This document shows, one piece after another, positions 1 to 13,000 of a stretch of DNA of 64,000 nt. Source of the stretch: Amborella trichopoda (Eukaryota > Streptophyta > Magnoliopsida > Amborellales > Amborellaceae); assembly GCF_000471905.2 (NCBI RefSeq), contig NW_006494789.1, positions 8,897,116 to 8,961,115 on the forward strand, given 5' to 3'. Positions within the stretch are counted from its first letter, which is position 1. Each line of letters opens with the position of its first letter. Made by a program: the position numbers and the translations under genes. Below the pieces are notes generated by a model. That model saw nothing but the letters and a program-made list of their open reading frames with translations. It was not told where the DNA came from and did not search any database.

Positions 1-1657
1 ATACTGTAAATGAGTAGAATTGACCAAACGCTTACCTCGTTGTGGATTCGGACCGTCCTGTGTTGGTGTCCCAAACCCTCTTAGCCAACCTGATGTTTTG
101 GATATTGGGAGGATCCCCGTATTCTCCTACGATGCCTCGCGAGAGCTGGGCTTTCGGAATGTGCCCCAACTTTCTCCCAAAAGGGGGGGTGAATTTTTCC
201 CAATCCCCGAGTAGCCCCCAAGGTTTTTAGGTTGTTTCTCTTGGGGGCATGGAGGAGGGGTACCTAGTATCCTACACTCAAGGGCTTTGGAATGTGGGTA
301 CATTTTTCTTTATTTTGCTTGCCTAAGGGGTAATTTGGGTGCTTTTGCCTAACTAGGATTAGGGTTTGGGTGTAGAGACTTAACTAGTGTTGGGCTTAGG
401 CTTAGGGTTTCTTTCACTCCAGGCTTTCTCTTCTAGAATTCCTGAGTGTCAAAACTCAACAAATGAATCTCCTAAAACATGAGGTGCTTATGGCCTTATG
501 TAACAAAGGTCCCAAACATGGGTGGATTACTAACTTTCTAGGAATTGATGTTGGATTATCAATTTGCATTCCCATCCAAACTCGAACGAGCAAGGTTTGG
601 GAGTCCTCCATTTCCATAACCCCCAAGATGCACGTTGTCAGAAAGCTTATGAAGTATAGAACAGCACGTCTGAACCCCATATCGAATCTCCACGGTGTTC
701 TGAAAAAATTAGCCATATAAAATAACTAAAATCGCTGTTTTGGCAGAATTTTGGGCTTATTTTTTCTACAAAAATTAATTTTCAAATAGTATGCTACAGC
801 CCCAATTCTTTAGTAAACGCGACCCAGTGACATTGGAATGTCATGAAACTTCGGAGTTGAGGTTTTCTAGTCACCTGATTTCATGTGCGAGGGTTTAAGC
901 CCATTAGAGGCCAATTTCTAGGGGTTCCTTTGTATATTTGGTCTCTTTTCTATGCTCCACTGCCTGTATATCTGGTCCATAGATGGTCCATAGATTGTTT
1001 CTGCTATACCTTCCCTGTCCAGCATTGTTTTGAGCTGAAACTTGGGGGATATTTTTGGGGTATTGAGGACTATCTTGAGGCTCTATTTGGGGTCGGGTTG
1101 CATCCATTTTCATCACCTTTAATCATAGCCCTTTATTACACACTCCATGGTAGATTTGGGTCATAACTGACTCCAAAACCGACGGTTCTTATTCGGGAAG
1201 TCCTCTATCATACAAAACGTGGAACCCCAGAGTTTGGGCTGGAATTGCATCCGTTTGTGGGTGATTCCACCATTTTCTGTGTTTCTGGCAGATTTCTGGC
1301 ATGTGTGTCACCAAATTCCTAATGGGGTTGACAACCCCACCCATTTGCGATCTGTGGGCCGTCCTTTTATTGGGAACCATCTCCGACCTTTGAAGGAGTT
1401 TTGGGATGAGATGATCCATGAATACCCGTCCTCCGGTTTCAAATGGTAATATAGCACGGGTATGTCATATGCTGTAAAATACATGCAAACAGTAAAAAAC
1501 AGCATTGTTGTAGAATTTATTAGATTCACACTTTCTAGTGCGTTATAGTAACTTCTCGACATTAATATAGCTGATAGAAAGATATATACTTGAGTTAATT
1601 TTGTAGCATTATTTATGTCATCTTTGCCTTATTGTGTGTTGAATTTCAGTTTTTCAG

Positions 1658-1682
1658 ATATATATATATATATATATATATA
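1658..1682. repeat. (AT)n microsatellite
   Basis: Uninterrupted AT dinucleotides immediately left of the first foldback MITE. A second AT tract (2632-2650) closes the MITE pair on the right. Confidence 0.95.
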
Positions 1683-1683
1683 A

Positions 1684-2151
1684 GGAAAGTCTTCCCAACG
1701 GCTATAGGCAAAAATGAACAGTGATTTCGCCTACCCTCATCACCGTCCAAAGTTCATCGCACGATCACGATTTTTCGGTCGTATTTTATTTTTCATTTTT
1801 TTTCTACGAATCGGAATGATCTGAAATTTGGAGCGTGTGTACATCTTAGTGAGGCGCATCTAATAAAAAAAAAAAAATTCGCCAAAAACAATTTGACCAA
1901 AATACCACTGAAAATTTTCTAGGGTATTTTGGTCAATTTTTTTATGTAAAATATGTTTTTGATATTTTTCGTAGATTCGACTATTTTTTATGAACACACG
2001 CTCCAAATTTCAGGTCATTCCAATTTGTAGAAAAAAAATGAAAAATGAAACACTACCGGATAATCGTGATCGTGCGATAATCTTTGGACGGTGATGAGGG
2101 TAGTCGAAATCACTGTTCATTTTCGCCTATAGGCATTTTGTAGTATCTTTC
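1684..2151. mobile_element. Foldback MITE, copy 1
   Basis: Long terminal inverted repeats of about 200 bp. The left arm contains CTATAGGC, AATGAACAGTGATTT and CCTACCCTCATCACCGTCC. The right arm has their complements, ending AAATCACTGTTCATTTT then CGCCTATAGGC. The centre holds ACCAAAATACC facing GGTATTTTGGTC. There is no coding capacity. Superfamily not assigned; Mutator-like foldback is one option because of the long TIRs. Confidence 0.8.
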
Positions 2152-2156
2152 TAAAT

Positions 2157-2631
2157 GGAAAACTCTTCCCAACACCTATAGGCGAAAATGAATAGTGATT
2201 TCACCTACCCTCATCACCATCCAAACTTCATCGCATGGTCACAGTTGTCCGGCAGTGTTTCAAGTTTCATTTTTTTTGTACAAATCCAAATTACTTGAAA
2301 TTTGGAGTGCATATACATCTTAGAGAGGCGCACCTAATAAAAATATAACTTTTTTTTTTGCAAAATATAAATTGACCAAAATCCCCCCAAAAATTTATGG
2401 GGGTATTTTGGTCAATTTATATTTTGCGAATTATTTTTTTCATATTTTATTAGGTGTTCCTCACTTAGATGTACACACGCTCCAAATTTCAGATAATTCC
2501 GATTAGTAAAAAAAAAAATGAAAATTAAAACACTATCGGACAACTGTGACCGTGTGATAAAGTTTGGATGGTGATGAGGGTAGGTGAAATCACTGTTCAT
2601 TTTCGCCTATAGGCGTTTTGTAGTATCTTCC
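2157..2631. mobile_element. Foldback MITE, copy 2 of the same family
   Basis: Same arrangement as the neighbouring copy: CTATAGGCGAAAATGAA near the left end, its complement near the right end, and a central ACCAAAATCCC / GGTATTTTGGTC fold. It differs by many substitutions, so the two are separate insertions or an old duplication. The right end abuts an AT microsatellite. Confidence 0.8.
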
Positions 2632-2650
2632 TATATATATATATATATAT
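2632..2650. repeat. (AT)n microsatellite
   Basis: AT dinucleotides flanking the right end of MITE copy 2. Confidence 0.95.
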
Positions 2651-2811
2651 CTTATTGCATTTGCAAATAAGATACAGATTGTATGAAGATTTTATGGATT
2701 CATTATTGTAATTACGTGGCAAAATGTATTCTCTTTTGTGATAAGGGGTCTCCATGTTATCCTGGTCTCAAACTCTTCTTGGTTCTTTGAGACTTGTATA
2801 ATTTTGTGCAG

Positions 2812-4075
2812 GTTTTCTCGTCAGGGGTATGGCAAATTTCGCTCACTACCTCTTCATGAAGTTGCTGTTTCTCTTGCAGAAACTGGAAAGATTGGTGCCC
2901 TGAACCTCTTTTTTAAGCGCCATGCTTATTCTCTGGCTCCTTTCATTTTGGATATCTTAGCTGTGATTCCTGAAACTGTTCCAGTTCAAACCTATGGTCA
3001 GCTCCTACCTGGAAGGTCTCCTCCAAGCAACATCTCTCTTAGGGACAAAGATTGGGTTGAGTGTGAAAGAATGGTAGCGTGTATCAAAAGCTATTGCCTG
3101 GAAAAGGATAATGAAAGTAATGTCCAATTTTTCACTGAGCATATTATAAAGCTCCGTGATGGGTTTGTTTGGCCATCAGTTTTGAAGCTTTCCGAGTGGT
3201 ACAGAGATAGGGCCTTACACATGGATTTAGTGAGTGGGCAGTTAGAAAATAGCCTTACTCTGGTGGAATTTGCTTGTCACAAGGGTATTGTGGAGTTGAA
3301 AGAGCTCCACAAAGATATCTCTTGTCTGTGTGAGGTCGTCTTTTCAGATGTTTATTCAGAAGAAAAAAATCGTGATATGAGCCTTATTGCTTGGCGACAA
3401 TTATCTGACTATGAAAAATTCAGGATGATGATCATGGGAGTTCGAGAGGGTACTTTAGTTACACGATTACGGGAAAAAGCTATCCCATTCATGCATAACA
3501 GGTCTCGGATGAAAGTTGAAGTCTTTGAAGATGAAATGAGAGACAGTGGATCATCTTCCGTGGATTGTAACCATTCTGAGTCATTCATGGTTTTATGGTT
3601 GAAGGAGATGGCATTAGAGAATCAATTAGAAGTTTGCTTGAAAGTTATTGAAGAAGGATGTAAGGATTTCCATGTAAATGGGATTTTTACAGATGAAACA
3701 GAAGCTGTAGATGTAAGTCTATATTGCATATATTCATGCACCCTTACAGATTGCTGGAATACAATGGCATCTATCTTATCGAAACTCCCTCACACATCTA
3801 TACGAGGTAAATCATCCTTTTCTGACAAGGATTTCAGTCCAAGGCATGGGATCAGAAGTTTTGGAAGAGTTTTCAGAAAGTCTGATAGAAGTAGCCAACC
3901 TTTGAGCCCAAACACTTCCAAAAATCTGAAAGGGGAAGGTTATGTAAGTTCTACCATTGGAAATGATGGAGAACAATTTGAAAGAAGTGTAGATACATCA
4001 GTGGAAAACCTAGAGAAAAGAATTAAAGTTGCTGAAGGCCATGTAGAAGCTGGCAGGCTTCTGGCTTATTACCAG
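2812..4075 (+). CDS. MIP2: MIP2 exon a (first visible exon; Sec39 region)
   Basis: The acceptor is ATTTTGTGCAG ending at 2811. Base 2812 is the last base of a codon split with the missing upstream exon. The donor CAG|GTTTTT lies at 4075/4076, with phase 0. It encodes 421 residues, starting FSRQGYGKFRSLPL and ending AEGHVEAGRLLAYYQ. The upstream ATG at 2738 sits in intron sequence and is not a start. The segment from about 3800 to 4010 (Ser-rich, GRVFRKSDRSSQPLSPN) is a low-complexity insertion between conserved helices. Confidence 0.9.
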
Positions 4076-7000
4076 GTTTTTTTTATGTCTCACCTGTTTT
4101 ATAATGAATCCTTGAACATTTATTTTTATTGCTCTCTAGGTGTTTTCTTTCTTAGTTCTCAATTCATGGTAGTTGTTATGAATTTAGTCTTGTTTTTTAT
4201 TTTGTGACATTTAGCTGTGCAAGATGCATTAATCATGTTTGTTAGTGCCAGATCTTCCTTACTACATAAAGCAGCTGCTAACTAATGTGATATTTTCTGA
4301 GAATATTAACTGCTTTGAATCTACTCTACAGTTTTATTTCAAGTTCATTTTGTGGTTGGATCCTGCAAATTGTCTTTTTGATTGTTAACTTTTATCATAC
4401 TAAGTATCATAATGTATAATGAGATTTGCAGGTATAGTTCTTGCATTGGGATGAGCCCATACCGAACCCTAAACCCTAAACCCTAAACCCTGAACCCTAA
4501 ACCCTAAACCCCAACTGCTATTCCTCAATCCCCAACCTAATTGGAAAAGGAAAACAAAATATCATTTTGAGAAAAGACAAAATCAGGTAGGCACAAATCA
4601 TATGACTAATAGCATTGATCTTGAGGAACCTTCCCTTGCTAGTGAGTCTGCCAATTCCTTGATATGTGCTTGAAAGCCACTGCACAGTTCACACTTAATT
4701 CCAATATCAATTAATTTGATCAAATTGTTAGGGGTTGGAATCCATTTGGATGGTTGCTTTGATCATTCTCCTTGCTGCTAAACAATAGCTTGCTGATGGC
4801 TGCTAAAATCCATCACACACACACACACACACACTCACACACATATATTAGTGTTTTAAAATGCGGGATGCGGGTGCATCGCGACGATGAGGTCAATAAA
4901 TGTAAAAATATTCTACAAAATCTAATATATTAGTGTTTTAAAATGCGGGATGCGGCCTGGATGCGGGTGCATCGTGACGATGCGGTCAATAAATGTAAAA
5001 TAATTCTAAAAAATCTAAAAAAATAAGTTAATGCATTGAAAAAAATATGGAGGTGATATATGTGATAGTAGGTATTTTAGTTTAATGATTAACTCCAAAC
5101 TTATTAGCTGTCGAAGATTCTGTATCCACTATCTCCAATTTTAGTGCTCAAATTCTTCACGGCCTCTAAAACCCTCTATTTCTTGTCACAAAGTCACCTA
5201 AACTTCCCCAAATCAACAATCGAAAGGTTCTAATCAATATCCAAGTATCAAACAATCCCCAAATCCAAGATCTGAATGAAAAAATTTTCTGCCTAAATTT
5301 TTTTTTTGCTCGATTTGATTCCAAAAAGCCCACGAAAGTGGCCGTAAATGATTGTTTAGGGATTTTAATACCCTCCCAAACTGTTTCCCCCAGCGTTTTA
5401 AAAAAGCCGAGTCGAACCGGACTCGCCCGGTTCGACTCGGAAATCGTGAAAGGGGACCGGATCGCCTAAAAAATCGGAAATCGTCCGGTTCTAGAGAGAA
5501 CCGGACGATTTTGTACAGTGAATCGCCGATTCACTGTACGGAATCGGCGAGTCCGAACAGTGAATCGGCAAGTTCGTACGGAATTTTTTTTTTTTTTTTT
5601 TGGTAATCCATGATAGATTTTTTTGTAATACTTGATCGATTTTTTTGTAATCCATGATCGAATTGTTTTTGTTTTTTGTAATCCATGATCAAATTTTTTG
5701 GTTTTTTGTAACCTATAATAGTATTTTTTGTAATCCATGATCGAAATGTTTGTTTTCTTTTCTTGTAATCCATGATCGATTTTTTGGTTTTTTTTTTTTG
5801 TAACCCATGATAGAATTTTTTGTAATCCGTGATCCAATGTTTTGTAATACATGATCGAAATGTTTGTTTTTTTTTGTAATCCATGATCGAAATGTTTGTT
5901 TTTTTTTTTGTAATCCATGATTGAATTTTTTGTTTTTTGCTTTTTTTGTAACCCATGATAGAGTTTTTTGTAANNNNNNNNNNNNNNNNNNNNNNNNNNN
6001 NNNNNNNNNNNNNNNNNNNNNNNNNNNNNNNNNNNNNNNNNNNNNNNNNNNNNNNNNNNNNNNNNNNNNNNNNNNNNNNNNNNNNNNNNNNNNNNNNNNN
6101 NNNNNNNNNNNNNNNNNNNNNNNNNNNNNNNNNNNNNNNNNNNNNNNNNNNNNNNNNNNNNNNNNNNNNNNNNNNNNNNNNNNNNNNNNNNNNNNNNNNN
6201 NNNNNNNNNNNNNNNNNNNNNNNNNNNNNNNNNNNNNNNNNNNNNNNNNNNNNNNNNNNNNNNNNNNNNNNNNNNNNNNNNNNNNNNNNNNNNNNNNNNN
6301 NNNNNNNNNNNNNNNNNNNNNNNNNNNNNNNNNNNNNNNNNNNNNNNNNNNNNNNNNNNNNNNNNNNNNNNNNNNNNNNNNNNNNNNNNNNNNNNNNNNN
6401 NNNNNNNNNNNNNNNNNNNNNNNNNNNNNNNNNNNNNNNNNNNNNNNNNNNNNCCGGATCGTCGATTCGCCGATCCGGATCGGTTTTTTGGAAGCCCGAT
6501 CCGGGTCACCGATCCGTTTTTTAAACCATTGGTTTCCCCCAATTTTTGATGGTCAAAAAGACCATTTTGCCCCTCCCCAAGGGGCACAATCGAAATTTTT
6601 TTTTTTGCAGAAAACGATGCGACCAGATGCGGCTCTGATGTGGTCTAATGCGGCGCATAACTCAAAATCGCATATACGGTCTGTGTAGATGCGGTGCCCA
6701 CCGCATACCACATGATGCGGCTGCATTTTAAAGCACTGACATATATATATATATATATATATTTTGATGCCGTTGACTGTTATGAACCCACATATATTAA
6801 TAAACCAAAACACATATTATGAACCTCGAAATTCCTTTATCTTTACCCAACTAATAGCCTGCACTTTGATCTCAATCGAAATTGATTCTCTACTACTTCG
6901 TCTTTCAAAGTTGCGCCTTCCACTTGAACTAACTTGCACCTCCTAACAGGTGTTGTATTGGGTCTGTGTTACATATGGCCAGCCCACTTAATTCTACTTT

Positions 7001-10000
7001 TTCTCATTTTATCGTCTAGTGGATCCATGCCTAAGCTCGCTTGAATATATTCATTTCGAATTCTATCTCTTGTACATATCTTTCACCAAGTCAATGTATA
7101 ATCTCGAGACTCCCTTCTTTTTCAACACTTGCGTAATTAAATCTCAAGGTACTTTTCTTATGTTTTTTTAAATCAATGAAGACCATGTGGAGGTCTTTTC
7201 CCTTCGCCCAAAATTTCTCAATCAGTTGCTTAAGTAGGAAAATAGCATCAATTGTTGACCTTCCTGACATAAATTGAATTGGTTTTTTGATACATTTGTT
7301 TCATGCCTTAGTCGTTGCTCAAGAACTCCCTCCCACAACTTCATAGTGTGGCTCATAAAGTTTGATCCCTTGATAGTTCGCACAATTTTATGTCTCATTT
7401 GTACATGTGAATATGTATCACAATATTTTTCCCTAATTCATCTGGTATTTTTTTTGTTCTCAACACCTTGTTGAATAGCTTGGTCAGCCAATCAATACCG
7501 ATCTCCCCCATGTACTTCCAAACCTTTATCGGGATACCTCTGGTCAAGCATTTCCTATCTTCATCCTCTTCAAAACTTATTTCACTTCCGATATCCTAAT
7601 CCTATGAATGTATGTATGACCTCTGCCCTCATTTAGGCCAAATGTTTCTTCTACTGTTGTGTTCTATTGTGTTCGTCTTTTACTAACTTTTGTAAATAAA
7701 CTCTCTACCTTCCATTGACCTCTTCATCCACCACCAAGACCCTTTGATCCTCACTCTTAATGCATTTAATATGGTCTAGATCCCTACACTTTTTTTCTTT
7801 CATTTTTGCTAATTTGAAGGCATATTTTTCTCATTTCTTTGTTCCCAATTTACTATATAGATTATCATATATCTTAAGTTTAGCTTTATTTAGTATTTGT
7901 TTAGCACTTGTCTTTAGCATTTTTATATTCTTTTAAGTTTTGATCATTTGTATTACATTGCCAACATTTATAACGTGATTGTTTTTTGCTAGTGGCCTTC
8001 TAAACCTCGTCACTCGACTACCAAGTTTTTTTATCGGAATTTCTTTTCCCTCTAGTTTCTCCTAAAACTTCTTTTGTCACTTTCGTAATACAGTCATCCA
8101 TCTCATTCCGTATAATATTGACTTCATGTTCAGAGTTCCATTTTCTTTTTTTAACTAATTTATCCCTAAATAAGACTATTTTCTCATTTTTTAAATTCCA
8201 CAATATAGTTCTTGGACACCTGTTAATTTCATCCCATCTCTTCCATCTCTTTATGTAAACGTCCATAACCACAGGCCTATGTTGCGTAGTCAAACTCTCT
8301 CCTAGGATAACCTTACAATCGTTGCATGATGGTCAATCTACCTTCTTAACTAGAAAGAAGTCTATTTGGTTTTATGATCAACTTTTATAGGTTATTAAGT
8401 GTTCATCTTTCTGTTTAAAGTAAGTGTTTGCTATTGTTAGGTTGCAGGCCATGGTAAAATCTTGAATAACTTCACCCATCTAATTCTATTTGCAACCCTT
8501 TCATATCCTCTACTATACTTCCTTACATGACCATTTAAATCCCCTCCTAAAAGGGCCGCCCTCTATTTTGTATGTTTTAGACTAGTCCATCCAAGTCCTC
8601 CCAAAATTGTCTCTTAATTTTATCCTCTAGTCTTACTTGTAGTGCATAAGCACTAATTATGTTAATTATCTGTTCCCCTAATACAAGTTTAATTAATAGG
8701 AGCCTATCACCTACTCTCTTGACATTAACTACTTTATCTTTTAAATCTTTGTCTACTATTATACCTACGCCATTTCTAAAGTTTATATCTATGTACTTCC
8801 TTAGCTTTTTTCCCTTTCCACTTGGTTTCTTGTAGACAACCTATGTTTACTCTCCTTTGTTTTATTGTATCCACTAACTCTATCCTCTTAGTTGTAAGTG
8901 CTCCTACATTCTATGTGGCTAGACGAATACTATTCTCTTTAAACTAGCTTCTTTACCTGCGCTCATCCAAAATGTTGTGGGAACCTTTGTCTATTTTTCA
9001 GCAACTGGGTGGCACTGCGGCACGTTCCCCATACTAGATGTTCATCCCAATCTAGGATCTCACTCTAGCACTCCAGAAAAGGGAACTCCAAGGGATCTAG
9101 ATTTTTAATTTCGGGATCACGATGTTCACTTTCTAGGGATCTCTCGTAGCTGCTCAAAGGGGCAACAAGAGGACAAGAAAATTCATTTGGATCATAATTA
9201 TGATTATACTCTCTCTCTCTCTCTCATGGTTTTGGAGGTCATAAAGTGTAAAATCATAAATAAATCAAATTTTAACAATAAAGAATAAAAAAGAATCAGG
9301 CTTGGGTCAAGACGGTCAAGGCTTTGTTTTCATAGCCTAATGTTTCAAGTTCCATTCCTATGTAACCTTGTCAAAAGAAAAAAAAACCAACAATAAATAA
9401 TAAACTATCATATCCCTTGTCATGTTGTCACTTATCCTAATATGCCTCATCATAATTTTTATTGTATTTTGTGGGATTATCGTTACATAATCTATACCTC
9501 AAAGACATATAAAAATATTATAATATTAACATAACTTTATTCATAAATAATAATCTGTTATTGCCAAATTTTGTGCTCATTTTAACTATTTTTGTACGAT
9601 TATTTGATTTTTAAATTTTTGAAAAAATTCGTAGATTTTTAAAATATTTATTTATTAGTAGGCAATTGTACCGAATGCACTTCTAACCTAGGGTCTTCTA
9701 GCATGTGATGATCTGTCACTCCCACTGTTTTCTGATAACTGTTAACTTTTATATTGATAGAAGAGATAGATACAAAATGGCAAAGGTAAATTCAGGAGTA
9801 CCTTAAGTACACAGAACTCCTGGTAAAAAGAAATAGGGTTATAAAATAATCCCCTTACACAGTATTCAGGAAATGTAAAAAGAAAGTAGAGAGAAAAATG
9901 GGGTTATAAAATTATCCCCTTACACAGTATTCGGGAAATGTACAAAGAGAGTAGGGAGAGTAGATCACAAAAAATTCCAAGCCAAGAAAGATGAGCGTGT

Positions 10001-13000
10001 TCTGTAGCCGACCCGAAACCAACTGTGGTATGGCCTATTGTTCAATATGGGCCTTGGCTCCGTCCTTGGCCAGCAGGTCTACGAACCCGTTTGATGTCCG
10101 CGAGATATGCATTCATAAGACAGGTGTAATCCGTCACTCCCACTTCCACTTCCAAAAACTATGAAACAATCTACCTTCAAAAATCTCGGACCAATCTGTG
10201 TGCCAAGTTATAATGTTACGGCTGCATCGGCTCAAATAAATCTTCCAATATGTATCTTATGGTCAACGATCGATACGCCCTTTTCTGAGCAAATTTTATG
10301 GATATCAATTATCAATATAAGAAAAGGAAAGCAGCTAAGGTTGGTGTGCACTTCTTTTAAGCTGAAGAATAACAATTCATTAAAACTAAGCAGGGATTCC
10401 ACCATGTAGGCATAACATTCTTGGACTCCATCTCTCCACCCAACAATAAAAAATACAATATCCTCCAATGACCTTTCGCCATATTGCCTGAGTCCACATC
10501 TAAAAGTAATATCCGTTTGTTTCTAAAATACGAATCTAGCTCATTTCGCTGTGAAGTGAAATGAGCTAGATGTCGAGGGCTCTAAAAGGGTAAGGGGTGA
10601 TATGGTTTAAGTGGAAGGCTCTAAAAGGACAAGTGAAAGGCTCAAAATGATATGGATGGAAGTAATGTGAAGAGATATGGTGAATTATAGTCTCATTGAG
10701 GGTATGGTCCTTGATAGAGCAAAATGGCGAAACCAATATTCCAAAAATGTCGAGCGGCGCCGAAGTGGCTGGGGGTTATGGCCATCCAACGCCTAGAGCT
10801 TCTTGGGAACAAAGGTAGGAGTTACCTGATCTAACTGTTCTAGGTCCAACAACTAGTTGCTCTCATCATCATTATCAAAGACTCAAACCCCAGCCCTTAA
10901 CTCCGCTGTTGTGCCTCGTTTTTTTTTTTTTTACCTTTTTACTAAATTTATAGAATCTGTAATCTCCTCCCTAATCGCGAACGTCCCCCTGATACCGGTA
11001 AGATATTTCTTGAACCGGTTTATACACCCCTTGGTTTCTCTTTCACAATAATTGCTTCTTATACAATTTTTATTTAGAGGATTCTGGTTATAACTATATT
11101 TCCAGCCTGGATTACCACTTCTAGTGCAACCCGTATTTGGAAATAACAAAGGCATTCTCAAATACAAAGTATTTTCACTAACCTGGATTCCTCGATCTTC
11201 AATCTTCCACCTTTGAGTTGTTTCTTGATCTCAAATGGTTCTCGAAATCCCTCTAATAGGCTTCTAAAATCTACAAAATCAAATCCAAACCAAAAGGATG
11301 ACATTTGGAACGATTTTTTACGACTTTGAATTACCCGATCGATCTTACAACAATGTAAAAATGTGCATTTTTTTTTTTCACTCCAAAATATAAAAAAAGG
11401 GGGTTTAGGTCTAAAAAAAAAAAGTCTAAGAAGAGGAATGGAGGGAGGATTCTTTGCTTAAACAGCTCATTTAGCTATGTGGGAAGCGCCCAACTGAATT
11501 TGGGAAGCCGTTGAAAGGGCTAGAATTGCCAAGCAAATTCTTATGAGATGAGCTTCTAGCCATCTGATATAGTTAATTTAGTCAACACTTCTATTTGCAT
11601 TGTAAGAGAGGCCCCATTCTGGTCTTAGGTGACACACAATTGGTGTGATAGAGTGTCGCAATTTATGGATTATTCATAGTTACTAGAATCTCTCACCCAA
11701 GTGGCAATTCCACTTTGGAGTCCTGATTTGGCGATTCCATCAAGGAATCTTTTGGGAACCCATTTTTGTAGAGTCAAGAATCTCGATTCCACATTTATTA
11801 AATCTCAATTTGATTGTTTTAGAATCCAGATTTCACAACATCAAATAATGTAGTTCGTAAATGGACAAAACTGTGATTCAATCAATCTGCAATCTTGCGT
11901 CCATTTTAATATAATCTCCATTCGATTTTTTGTAATTATGTAAAAAGTGGATGTCACGTCAACAAGTAGTATGTTGTAAAATAAATTGGGAAAGGTTTCT
12001 ATACTTCCCCTACAACATTGAAGATATATGCTTCCCTTCCCATCCAGCCATCCAATTTTGATCAAGTGAGCCAATCACCATTGATCTTAGATCCGACGCC
12101 TCAAAGTATTTTGTTTTTAGTTTTTTTTTCTACAAATTGTATGAATATGAATTTTGATACGTGTCATCTTCTCATTGGGGCGCACTTAAAAAAAAATGTT
12201 AAAAAGAATTTTTTGATAAAATATATGATCACAATATCCTTTGAAATTTTCAGGGGTATTTTGGTCATTTTATTTTATTTAGAATATTTTTTTTTATATT
12301 TTTTGCAAGTGTGAGTTTATGAGAGGATTGGACGCCCAAAACTTGGAGTCAAAATAATTTGTATAAAAAATTAAAAATAAAATGGTGTAGAGACGTGACA
12401 TTGTGATTGAGGTCATCTTAGCCATCCATTCAAAATGGACGGTTGGATAAAGGGAAGTATATAAATTTTATGTTGTAGGGGAAGCATAGAAAGCTTGCCC
12501 AACAAATTAGGGATTCTTACACAACTTGTTTTACTACTATTACTAGAACTTTCTGACTACTTCTTAAAGAGAAATAGGAAAGATTATTGGGTTCTATTTG
12601 ATTCCCACATATTACAACATAGAGCATCACAAAGACACAAATGAAGTCTCATTTCAAGTATTTATATAAAAAACAAAATCTGATTTTCAAGTATAAATAA
12701 AATAATATTTGTATGTTTTGTAATCACAAACACGACTTCCCTAGTGGACTATTGAAACATTATTCTATTTCAAATTTATTATTATTTAATTATGATTGGT
12801 GTTTAAGAACGCTATGGGTGTCTGCGAACTGTACGTAACATTATTCCTAAATTCTGAGAACCTGGAATAAATATGTTGTCTTTTCAAGTTCATTATTTAC
12901 AAATCAAGTATTTTACGTTCTTTATTCAATCCACAACCTCAATAAGGCCATTCAATACATTAATTTATTATCATGTGAACCCTTATCCAGGTCTTTAAGA

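Larger units (their letters stand above)
1..2811 (+). other. Intron of MIP2 (left part outside window), no coding found
   Basis: The first visible MIP2 exon starts mid-protein at 2812, so this stretch should be intron. Nothing in 1-1650 matches the MIP2 N-terminus or another host gene; the short ORFs have no recognisable domains. The region from about 700 to 1450 has LTR-like prose (short imperfect repeats around GGTTGCATCCATTTT at 1095 and GGAATTGCATCCGTTT at 1240) but no identifiable termini. Two foldback MITEs fill 1684-2631. Confidence 0.6.
5391..6531. mobile_element. Nested hAT-like element with exact 8-bp target duplication
   Basis: The left end CAGCGTTTTAAAAAAGCC pairs with the complement of the right end, CAATGGTTTAAAAAACGG. 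GTTTCCCC occurs immediately outside both ends (5383-5390 and 6532-6539), a perfect 8-bp target site duplication as hAT elements make. The subterminal parts are rich in CCGG/ATCGG blocks. The core is a minisatellite plus an assembly gap; no transposase is visible in the sequenced part. Confidence 0.75.
4931..6738. mobile_element. Non-autonomous hAT-like element (outer)
   Basis: The left end TAGTGTTTTAAAATGC and the right end (complement) CAGTGCTTTAAAATGC form TIRs. Both subterminal regions are dense in GATGCGG-type motifs, typical of hAT subterminal repeats. Flanking 8-mers TAATATAT and ACATATAT agree at 6 of 8 positions, compatible with an old 8-bp target duplication. No transposase is visible. 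It carries a second element inserted at 5391-6531. Confidence 0.6.

Noticed and set aside
885-1166. 93-residue hydrophobic ORF as a small membrane protein
   Set aside because: No conserved motif, intronic position, AT-rich repeat-like surroundings.
2738-4207. A 489-residue single-exon gene starting at the ATG 2738
   Set aside because: The first 24 residues and everything after 4075 do not match the MIP2 family. A splice acceptor ends at 2811 and a donor follows 4075; the ATG is intronic.
4464-4512. Chromosome end
   Set aside because: Only seven units, with gene exons on both sides.
5466-6688. Long ORFs across the N gap (up to 373 residues)
   Set aside because: They read through Ns and a poly-T minisatellite; the translated part is a simple repeat.
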